Both the position numbers and the translations under genes were made by a program. Positions 1-5,511 of a stretch of 7,455 bases of DNA are shown here, in pieces (within the stretch, counting starts at the first letter, position 1; every line of letters starts with the position of its first letter). The notes under the pieces are model-generated. The model did not search any database. It was not told the origin of the DNA and saw only the letters and a program-made list of their open reading frames with translations. This stretch comes from Treponema sp. (lineage in GTDB: Bacteria; Spirochaetota; Spirochaetia; Treponematales; Treponemataceae), in contig JAITOJ010000018.1 in NCBI GenBank assembly GCA_031290005.1, positions 1 to 7,455 on the forward strand, written 5' to 3'.

Positions 1-401
1 GTGAGGCTCCCCGCCACGAGCTTCTTCTCGTTGGCGATGTTCGCCCGGCGGAGCAGCGCCCCAATACGCAGTGTCAGCTCCTCCATGTCCACGGGCTTCA
101 CCATATAGTCGTCAATACCGATGCGGAAGCCCTTTTGTTTGGCGGATATGTCGTCCCGGGCGGTCATAAACAAAATCGGAATCACCTTGTTCTGTTCCCG
201 CACCAGGGAGGCAAACTTGAACCCGTCAATTTCGGGCATCATGATGTCCGAAATGATGAGGTCGGCCTTCAGGTCAAGCATCTTGTCAAAGGCTTCCCGT
301 GCGCCCTGACAACCAACGGCGTTGTAGCCGTGCTCATGCAAACAGGCGCACACAATTTTGTTGAGTTTTGCGTCGTCTTCCACAACCAGGATGGTAATCA
401 T
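1..401 (-). CDS. Response regulator, receiver domain (partial, runs off the left edge)
   Basis: This is the N-terminal 133 codons of a two-component response regulator, a cytoplasmic protein phosphorylated on aspartate by a partner histidine kinase. The reading starts MITILVVEDD and is a complete CheY-like receiver domain. The acidic pair E8/D9/D10, the phospho-acceptor D52 (in ISDIMMPEIDG), the switch T80 followed by A81, and K102 in YMVKP are all present. The stretch after the receiver (LLRRANIANEKKLVAGSL) resembles the linker that precedes the winged-helix DNA-binding domain of OmpR/PhoB regulators. That domain would lie outside the window, so OmpR-type output is inference. The ATG at 401 is chosen because a stop lies in frame nine codons upstream and no other start codon lies between. 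No Shine-Dalgarno sequence is visible before it. No kinase gene is in the window. Confidence 0.93.
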   Translation of the reverse strand, partial: MITILVVEDDAKLNKIVCACLHEHGYNAVGCQGAREAFDKMLDLKADLIISDIMMPEIDGFKFASLVREQNKVIPILFMTARDDISAKQKGFRIGIDDYMVKPVDMEELTLRIGALLRRANIANEKKLVAGSL

Positions 402-408
402 GGGTGCA

Positions 409-414
409 AGTATA
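409..414 (-). promoter_or_regulatory. Possible -10 box of the response regulator gene
   Basis: On the minus strand the hexamer TATACT lies seven bases upstream of the ATG at 401. Transcription from it would begin at or within a base or two of the start codon and give a leaderless mRNA. This fits the missing ribosome binding site. There is no good -35 hexamer at 16-18 bp; the upstream DNA is only a T/A-rich run. The call is tentative. Confidence 0.35.
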
Positions 415-438
415 TCACAGGGTTGTTAAAAAAATGTT

Positions 439-477
439 AAAAACCCCTACCCCGCGCTGTATTGCAGCCGGTAGAGG
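439..477 (-). terminator. Intrinsic terminator, minus strand
   Basis: Read on the minus strand, CCTCTACC (477-470) pairs with GGTAGGGG (451-444) as eight pairs including one U-G. An inner GCTG/CAGC stem extends it, and five T residues follow at once (443-439). On the plus strand the same fold has a C-A mismatch and no T run, so it acts on minus-strand RNA. It lies upstream of the response regulator and so insulates that gene from anything transcribed from the right. It overlaps the TAG at 447-449 that closes a possible gene remnant. Confidence 0.6.
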
Positions 478-551
478 CCGTTCCGGGCGATGAGGGCAAG
501 CGGTTTTTCTTCTTTCTGCCTGGAGGGCAGCAAGATACGACAAATCTCGCT
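447..551 (-). pseudogene. Probable 3' remnant of a protein gene
   Basis: A minus-strand frame ending in TAG at 447 reads as a plausible protein tail, with RQKEEKPLALIARNGLYR and then LQYSAG before the stop, directly followed by an intrinsic terminator. A stop codon inside a terminator stem is typical of a genuine gene end. Upstream, the frame runs into the dyad-repeat array. It stays open to about 653 but contains no ATG or GTG, and it passes through repeat DNA whose 23-bp period is not a multiple of three. The simplest reading is that the 5' part of a gene was lost or replaced. I do not recognise the family. A short gene starting at the TTG at 533, or chance coding, remain possible. Confidence 0.3.
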
Positions 552-553
552 TA

Positions 554-682
554 GTGTGGCCCCTACACTGAGCGGCTTTTTTCTAAAAATACCGCTCAGT
601 GTTGACCCTACACCCCCACGAGTGTCGATCCTACACCCCCACGAGTGTTGACCCTACACCCCCACGGGTGAAGCATCTTCAC
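554..682. repeat. Array of 15-bp dyads with about 23-bp period
   Basis: The element GTGTNGNYCCTACAC, itself an imperfect dyad with GTGT/ACAC arms, occurs at 554-568, 599-613, 622-636 and 645-659. The last three lie in three 23-bp tandem units (598-666) that share the spacer CCCCACG. A different but perfect dyad, GTGAAGCATCTTCAC, sits at 668-682 in the same 23-bp phase. The gap at 577-591 holds an A/T dyad (T run, then A run) flanked by an 11-bp inverted repeat, ACACTGAGCGG at 565-575 and its complement at 592-602. The repeats could be protein-binding sites, a terminal-repeat cluster of a lost mobile element, or a dispersed intergenic repeat. There are no unique spacers of CRISPR size. Confidence 0.75.
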
Positions 683-700
683 CTAACAAACGGCCTATCA

Positions 701-802
701 ATGAACCGTAACACTTCCTTATCGGGAGTTTTATCTGATTTAGAAAAGGCTGTAGCGGATATTGTGGCAGAACGCATGAAGGGATTAGCGGGAACTGTGT
801 AA
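701..802 (+). CDS. Doubtful small ORF, 33 codons
   Basis: An ORF starting MNRNTSLSGVLSDLEKA and ending with the TAA at 800 encodes a short peptide that would form an amphipathic helix. It follows the dyad array directly. There is no ribosome binding site before the ATG, no clear promoter, and no family I recognise. It may be a leftover N-terminus of a larger gene, or chance. It is listed because nothing else accounts for 683-811. Confidence 0.2.
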   Translation: MNRNTSLSGVLSDLEKAVADIVAERMKGLAGTV

Positions 803-811
803 AACGGGGCG

Positions 812-845
812 AAATAAAAAGCGGACAGGCCGAAACCTGTCCGCT
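812..845 (-). terminator. Intrinsic terminator of the barrel/FlgD-Ig-OmpA operon
   Basis: A perfect 10-bp stem is formed by AGCGGACAGG and CCTGTCCGCT (836-845 and 820-829) with a six-base loop, TTTCGG on the minus strand. It is followed on that strand by a T-rich tail (TTTTTATTTC, 820-811). It begins about 18 bases after the stop codon of the 1039-residue protein. On the plus strand no T run follows, so it is directional and closes the minus-strand operon. Confidence 0.9.
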
Positions 846-862
846 CATCAAAGCCCAAAACC

Positions 863-3800
863 TTATTTGTTCAGGATAAACTCCACCCGCCGGTTCTTCC
901 ACCAGTTATCCCGGTCAGCAAAGGGGACTACCGGCACGGTATCCCCCTTGCCCACCGTGGAAAGCCTGGCCGCCCGGGTGCCCTTGCCAACCAGGTAAGC
1001 GCGCACCGCTTCGGCCCGCTTCCTGGACAGCTCGATGCCTTCCTGGTCAACGGTTGTGCGGTTTCCGGTTACGTTGTTCGAGTGCCCTTCAATCGTCACA
1101 TTATAGTCCGCGAATTTCTTAAGGATTTCCGCGATTCTGTCCAGCACCCGTTTGTTATTCGCCACCTGGGCGTCCGTCAGCCCTGGCCCCGCCGTGTCCA
1201 AAGTTGCGGCGTTGGACTGGAACACAATCGCCGGCACCCGCATCCTAAGCAAATTACCGTCCCGAATGACCAGCACGTCCACAGGAATCACCCCTTCCAC
1301 GCTGGAAGTCATGCCCTGAGTGTCTGTCACCGTGAACGTGTAGGGATAGTCCATGGCGGACTGCACCAGCTCGCCGTTATTGCCCTTGCCCGCCCAGGTC
1401 AGGCGTTCGGTAATCGCCGATTTACCCGTAACCGTCCAGAACGGTTTGCCGTTCTGGGGGTCCCGCACCGCGAACGACCAGGAATCGAAGGAAAGCAGAG
1501 ACTTCCCGCTCAGGCTGATAAACAAATCATCGTCCACCCCGTCATTGTCCGGGCTGAAGTATTGCGGCGCGGTGGTCACTCCCAATTGAGGCGGTGTTGA
1601 CGTACAGATGAACGGCGTAGTCTCGGAGCGCACGTGGTTGCCCTTGGCATACACCACCGACAGGATACCGGTAAACTGACCGTTCGCGTCTCCTCCGGTG
1701 GTGGTCTTGCCATCCCAGAGGATAGCCGGAGGAATTGCACCCCCGCCAACGCTTGACCAGGACCGAACCGGCGCGGCGCCCATATCCGCCGGAACAATGT
1801 CAAAGTTCCAGGACTCAATGCCATCCTTGAGAGACAGGGTTATCGGAATATTCTGCTGTTTTGCCTTGGTTCCCGCGGGCGAGAAGGCCTCCACCTCGGC
1901 AGTCAGGTAGGCCCGGGTGGGCCGGTTATCCACCGTGATTCCCGTCACTTCGGCTGAGGAACGGTTCCCCGCCGCATCCTGGGATGTCAACGTAAAGCGG
2001 TACGCGCCATCGGGAACGACATTCCCCGATTCGTCTGTGCCGTCCCACTCAAAGGACACAGCCGCCCCGTCCTGCCAGGAGAATTCCCGGATAACCCGGT
2101 TATTGTTCGCCCCGCCGGAAGCGGTAATCGTCCCAGTCCAGCGTTTTTCCACACTGGTAACGATGGAAAGCGGCAGGGTGTCCTTAAAGGTATCGCCGTC
2201 CGGAGAGAACAGCGTATAGGCCGCGCTCACGGTTACCGAGGGGAACACCGTGTCCAGTTCAAAGGCTTGAGTTTCCGCGCTGGTCTGGCTGCCGTTCCGG
2301 GAAACCGCGGTCAGCACGGCGGTATACCTGCCGTCCGGGCAGGGACTCCCGTTGTCCGTCATGCCATTCCAGGGGATTGACGCGGGCAGGCTGCTTTCAG
2401 CGCTGAACCGCCGCACTTCCGCACCGGAAGCGTTCTTAACCGAAAGGGTATAACTTGCCACTCCGCTTGCGGAACGCACCACAGGCGTAAAAGCTATGGT
2501 GTCCTGCACCCGGTCATTATTGGGCGAGAAGGCCTGGGGCTGAACAGTCACAATTGCTTCGGTGGCGCTCGTGTCCAGGGTAAAAGCGGCGGTGCTCGCT
2601 TCAAAGCTGTTTCCCGCCTGGTCGGAAGCGAACACTCGGCAGACGTAGCTGCCGTCTGGGGCAAGGCTGCCCGCATCGGTCAGGCCATTCCAGGTGATGG
2701 ACGAATCCGGTTGACTGCCGAACGTATACTGCCGCACCACCGCGTTGGCGGAATTTCGGATTTCCGCTGACCACGCGCGCTCTTGAGAAGCGTTCTGCAC
2801 GGCGATACTGATAGTTGCCTTGTTTTTATCCCCGAAAATGGTATCCCGCGGCAGTTGGACTCGCGCCGTCGGCGGCGTCACGTCCAGCACAAACACCGGC
2901 GAACGGGCCGGGTCGCTTTCAAAGCCGTTCAAATAGGTGGCGCTCACTACCGCCTGATACTCGCCTTCCCGCAGGGGAACGCCGTCGTCATTTGTGCCGT
3001 TGTAGGAAAGCTGCGCCGGGGGCGTATTCGTTCCTGTCCAGGTCTTCCGGGCCACGCCATCCGTATCCTGCACCGTCACCTGCCATTTTGCAAGGCGGTT
3101 TCCAGTCGCCGGGGCGGGAATACTCACCGTAAAGGCAACCGTATCCTGCACCCCGTCGCCGTTGGGCGAAAAATAGCGGCTGCCGTTAATGGCAATGCTG
3201 GCAGCCGGCCGGTCAGCGGAATACACGATATTGGTCACCCGTGTCACCGAGGATTTATTTCCCGCCCGGTCAATACTTTCAATCGAGTACGCATAGACTC
3301 CGTCAGCCACCGGAACGCCGTCATTATCCTTGCCGTCCCAGATAGCGGTCTCCGGACTTCCGTTTGCCCAGGTGAATGTCTTAACCGTGTTCCCCGCGGT
3401 GTCTTGCATGGTTCCGGTCCACTTATCTTCCGCGGAACCGGACTGAGTGATGATAAGCGTAGACTTCATGCCCTCGCCGAAAAACTTGTCCGCTTCTCTG
3501 GGCTGGGTCAGGTTTATTTCTGGCGGCGTGTTGTCCACCACCACCCGGTAGCGGCTGTGTTCAGTTTCCTGACGGTTGCCGTTATCGTCCACAGCGATAA
3601 AATAGTAGGAATATGTGCCGTCCGGGGCAGCCTCTCCTGATTCCAGCACCCCGTCCCATGAAACCGAATTGGGCACCGCAACCCCCTGCTTGGGGGTGGT
3701 GAGAATTTGCCACAACACCTTGGGCGTCAATTTTTCCGGACGCTTCTCCTTGTTGCCGATAGTCCGCACGGTATTGCCGGATTCATCGGCAATGACCAAA

Positions 3801-3982
3801 CTCCATTCGGAAATATACCGCTTGTCCTGAATATGCAGAGGCACGGTAAGGATGTCCTGAACGCCGTCATTGTTGGGCGATATATAGATGATTTCCGGGG
3901 CCGCAAAAAGCGTTGCGGCGGACACAAAAAACGCGCACATCAAAAGGGCGCATTGAAACAGTCTTGAAAAATCTTTTTTCAT
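863..3982 (-). CDS. Exported FlgD-Ig repeat protein with C-terminal OmpA-like domain
   Basis: This 1039-residue protein has a signal peptide (MKKDF, then a hydrophobic core, cleavage near residues 27-28). Eight Ig-like modules of the FlgD type follow. Each is marked by a W-[DN]-G-type motif at residues 109, 215, 327 (Y), 431, 538, 646, 756 and 863, a spacing of 104-112, usually followed by PDGxY and D.AGN. Six modules open with an acidic SPNxDGxxD loop (35, 271, 485, 592, 700, 809), like that of gliding-motility-associated C-terminal domains and a plausible calcium site. Residues about 915-1039 are an OmpA/MotB-type peptidoglycan-binding domain with IEGHSNN, ELSRKRAEAV and NRRVEF. The aspartate usual in that domain (E. 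coli OmpA D271) is N969 here, while the arginine (R989) is kept. The protein is probably a periplasmic or surface stalk working with the barrel encoded one base upstream. Its ligand is unknown. Confidence 0.92.
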   Translation of the reverse strand: MKKDFSRLFQCALLMCAFFVSAATLFAAPEIIYISPNNDGVQDILTVPLHIQDKRYISEWSLVIADESGNTVRTIGNKEKRPEKLTPKVLWQILTTPKQGVAVPNSVSWDGVLESGEAAPDGTYSYYFIAVDDNGNRQETEHSRYRVVVDNTPPEINLTQPREADKFFGEGMKSTLIITQSGSAEDKWTGTMQDTAGNTVKTFTWANGSPETAIWDGKDNDGVPVADGVYAYSIESIDRAGNKSSVTRVTNIVYSADRPAASIAINGSRYFSPNGDGVQDTVAFTVSIPAPATGNRLAKWQVTVQDTDGVARKTWTGTNTPPAQLSYNGTNDDGVPLREGEYQAVVSATYLNGFESDPARSPVFVLDVTPPTARVQLPRDTIFGDKNKATISIAVQNASQERAWSAEIRNSANAVVRQYTFGSQPDSSITWNGLTDAGSLAPDGSYVCRVFASDQAGNSFEASTAAFTLDTSATEAIVTVQPQAFSPNNDRVQDTIAFTPVVRSASGVASYTLSVKNASGAEVRRFSAESSLPASIPWNGMTDNGSPCPDGRYTAVLTAVSRNGSQTSAETQAFELDTVFPSVTVSAAYTLFSPDGDTFKDTLPLSIVTSVEKRWTGTITASGGANNNRVIREFSWQDGAAVSFEWDGTDESGNVVPDGAYRFTLTSQDAAGNRSSAEVTGITVDNRPTRAYLTAEVEAFSPAGTKAKQQNIPITLSLKDGIESWNFDIVPADMGAAPVRSWSSVGGGAIPPAILWDGKTTTGGDANGQFTGILSVVYAKGNHVRSETTPFICTSTPPQLGVTTAPQYFSPDNDGVDDDLFISLSGKSLLSFDSWSFAVRDPQNGKPFWTVTGKSAITERLTWAGKGNNGELVQSAMDYPYTFTVTDTQGMTSSVEGVIPVDVLVIRDGNLLRMRVPAIVFQSNAATLDTAGPGLTDAQVANNKRVLDRIAEILKKFADYNVTIEGHSNNVTGNRTTVDQEGIELSRKRAEAVRAYLVGKGTRAARLSTVGKGDTVPVVPFADRDNWWKNRRVEFILNK

Positions 3983-3983
3983 A

Positions 3984-5018
3984 TTAGTCTTCCTCCCACA
4001 GGCGGATAACCGGAGCTTCCGTATCCCGCGCCCCGAAATTCGCCGTGACTCCGGCGGAAATCACTTGAACATTCTCATATAACCGCTGCCAGACCCCGGA
4101 AACATTGAGGTCTGTTTCCTGCCAGCCCCGGCTGCTCATAAATTCGCTTTTCGATGTATTTGCCGCAAATTTGAAAGCCAACGCCGCGACGGGCAGCGGC
4201 ACACCATGTCCATTATACGTTTCTTTGACATTCAGTTTCCAGCCCGTGGAAAGGGTCACCGTGATACCTTTTGCCGCATAGCTGAATTGCAGCCCTGTGT
4301 CGAACACCAGGTTTTGCCAGAGGGGGGCGGAAATATCAGCGGAAAGACCTGCGGAAAAATTGTTTTTGTCCAGGAACAGAGCGGCAAAGCCTGTTTTCAA
4401 GGTCGTGATACCGGGGAAGCTGCCGTCCATACTGTTGTCAAGGGTTTTTCCCACATCTGATAGCACCGTTCCCCACCGGGCGTCTTTCAGGAATCCCAGC
4501 GCGCCAAAACGGTACACAAAGCCGAAATCCGCCGCCACAGCCCAATCGTTCATATCACCCCGATTGACGCCTCCATATAAAGCAGTTCCGATATATAGTT
4601 TGTCGGTGACATCCCGTGAGAATCCCCCACGGGCAAGCAGAGTATTTCCCAAAGGTGCGGTATCCAGAGAGATAAACGAAGCCTGTAATGCGCCGGTCAA
4701 TACCCCCCAGCGGGTAGGAATCACCAAACCCACATGAAACGCGGGAGCAAACCCCGTATCATCCCCGGTTTGCAGAAGGCCGGTAAACCCCGCATCCAGG
4801 GAGACCCGCTGAAGCGGCGCAGTCAGCGCGGGATTCACGTTGATGGAATATGGCCCGGCGGAATACAGTGCGCCCCCTGCGGTTGAATTCGACCCGGAGA
4901 GTAAATCAGGGAACCCTAAAGAAAACAAGGTTTCTCTTCCCACAGGCGGATTATACGCGGAAAATCCCTGGGAAATAAAGAGAAACCCCAAGGCCACTGT
5001 TAACAGGCTTTTTTTCAT
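3984..5018 (-). CDS. Outer-membrane beta-barrel candidate, PorV/UPF0164-like
   Basis: This 344-residue protein has a clear signal peptide (MKKSLLTVALGFLFISQGFS, cleavage near residues 20-21). The rest is rich in alternating hydrophobic and glycine residues typical of beta strands. Early features (PDLLSGSNSTAGGA and then SINVNPAL, with N62-P63-A64) resemble the N-terminal region of PorV/PorQ-like and treponemal UPF0164/FadL-like barrels. That assignment is from memory of the family style and is not certain. The start at 5018 is supported by AGAGG six bases upstream and by the signal peptide. It is the first gene of a two-gene operon. The C-terminus does not end in the usual aromatic residue. 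It carries a short tail, RDTEAPVIRLWEED, that resembles the linkers between Ig modules of the downstream protein. A role as membrane anchor or exporter for that protein is inference. Confidence 0.8.
   Translation of the reverse strand: MKKSLLTVALGFLFISQGFSAYNPPVGRETLFSLGFPDLLSGSNSTAGGALYSAGPYSINVNPALTAPLQRVSLDAGFTGLLQTGDDTGFAPAFHVGLVIPTRWGVLTGALQASFISLDTAPLGNTLLARGGFSRDVTDKLYIGTALYGGVNRGDMNDWAVAADFGFVYRFGALGFLKDARWGTVLSDVGKTLDNSMDGSFPGITTLKTGFAALFLDKNNFSAGLSADISAPLWQNLVFDTGLQFSYAAKGITVTLSTGWKLNVKETYNGHGVPLPVAALAFKFAANTSKSEFMSSRGWQETDLNVSGVWQRLYENVQVISAGVTANFGARDTEAPVIRLWEED
3992..3996 (-). promoter_or_regulatory. Ribosome binding site inside the upstream gene
   Basis: On the minus strand GGAGG lies nine bases before the ATG at 3982, inside the codons for the last residues (WEED) of the barrel gene. 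This strong site decides the start of the 1039-residue protein and ties its translation to that of the upstream gene. Confidence 0.85.
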
Positions 5019-5047
5019 AACATACCTCTTTCAATACTTCTTTTAAT

Positions 5048-5076
5048 ACTATAGTAAAATAATTTTGAAAAAGCAA
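5048..5076 (-). promoter_or_regulatory. Sigma-70-type promoter of the envelope operon
   Basis: On the minus strand TTGCTT (5076-5071) and TATAGT (5053-5048) are separated by 17 bp. Transcription would begin near 5041, leaving a leader of about 22 bases with AGAGG at 5025-5029 before the ATG at 5018. Confidence 0.7.
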
Positions 5077-5085
5077 GCGGTGGTC

Positions 5086-5113
5086 TTGACTTTTTTGTAT
5101 AATCCGATATATT
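5086..5113 (+). promoter_or_regulatory. Promoter of ssrA
   Basis: TTGACT (5086-5091) and TATATT (5108-5113) are spaced by 16 bp. Transcription would start near 5120, a few bases before the mature tmRNA 5' end at 5125, leaving a short leader for RNase P to remove. The -35 box lies nine bases from the -35 box of the divergent envelope-operon promoter. Confidence 0.75.
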
Positions 5114-5124
5114 AAAAATGGTAC

Positions 5125-5509
5125 GGGGATGCACCGGTTTCGACGGGTGTGTTTGCGGACTTGAATTGCAGGTGAGGCCGCCTGTCCTCTGAACAGACAA
5201 AATGTATAACTGCCAAAAAAGAAGAAGACTTCGTCCTTGCGTTTGATCGCAAGGAAGCGCAGTATGCTCTTGCCGCGTAAGCGGTCTTGAGCCGGAACCC
5301 GGGTTGCGCCGTCCTGAGCGGCCCAGTGTTCTGTCGCCAACCAGGGCTTGCTGGCTGCGTTTTCCGGTTCGCAGCCGGGACATTCACCGGAATACGGGAC
5401 CGACTCTTGCGGCGCTGCTACCGGCCCCCGACAACCACCTCGCGCCGATAAACCTGTAGAGATTCCTGCCCCGCACATTCGGACGGGAGTTCAACTCTCC
5501 CCATCTCCA
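5125..5509 (+). ncRNA. ssrA: Transfer-messenger RNA (tmRNA)
   Basis: tmRNA rescues stalled ribosomes with SmpB: it acts first as alanyl-tRNA, then as mRNA for a degradation tag. The 5' end GGGGATG pairs with CATCTCC (5502-5508), followed by discriminator A5509. CCA is not encoded (CTA follows), so it must be added. The conserved GGTTTCGAC follows the 5' end, and the T arm has GGGAG, loop TTCAACT and CTCCC at 5485-5501. A pseudoknot precedes the tag: CAGG 5169-5172 with CCTG 5181-5184, and GAGG 5174-5177 with CCTC 5186-5189. The resume context TATAACTGCC puts the first tag codon at 5212. The stop at 5278 lies in the loop of a helix (GCCGC GTAA GCGGT), as is usual. The RNA is about 385 nt, within the family range. 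The enlarged tag is unusual. No terminator separates it from the next gene. Confidence 0.96.
5212..5280 (+). other. tmRNA tag reading frame (22 codons)
   Basis: The frame opens at GCC (5212), encodes AKKEEDF, then an extra stretch VLAFDRKEAQ, then YALAA and TAA. The C-terminal ALAA is the usual protease-recognition end. Most tags are about 8-15 residues; this one has 22. The extra stretch coincides with a perfect 7-bp stem, CCTTGCG (5235-5241) and CGCAAGG (5248-5254). Starting instead at the GCG of 5239 would give an ordinary 13-residue tag. The resume context and pseudoknot favour 5212. Confidence 0.8.
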
Positions 5510-5511
5510 CT

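Noticed and set aside
565..602. Intrinsic terminator at the 11-bp inverted repeat
   Set aside because: The T and A runs are in the loop, and no T run follows the stem on either strand.
598..666. CRISPR array
   Set aside because: Three tandem 23-bp units with no unique spacers of 25-40 bp and no cas gene nearby.
599..700. N-terminal extension of the small plus-strand ORF through the repeats
   Set aside because: The extension translates repeat DNA. Repeat copies shift frame because the period is not a multiple of three, and no ribosome binding site precedes 599.
1082..1600. Plus-strand ORF of 172 codons
   Set aside because: Antisense to the last Ig modules and the OmpA-like domain; low-complexity basic composition and no recognisable family.
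2783..3640. Plus-strand ORF of 285 codons
   Set aside because: It lies wholly opposite the FlgD-Ig gene, whose domain repeats are clear. Its own translation is arginine/histidine-rich with no domain, as expected of an antisense shadow.
5098..5103. TATAAT as the ssrA -10 box
   Set aside because: A perfect hexamer, but only six bases from TTGACT and with no -35 box at the right distance. TATATT at 5108-5113 fits the spacing and the RNA start.
4951..5478. Minus-strand ORFs across the tmRNA gene
   Set aside because: They overlap the tmRNA and its promoter and have no ribosome binding site or family features. The RNA explains the sequence.
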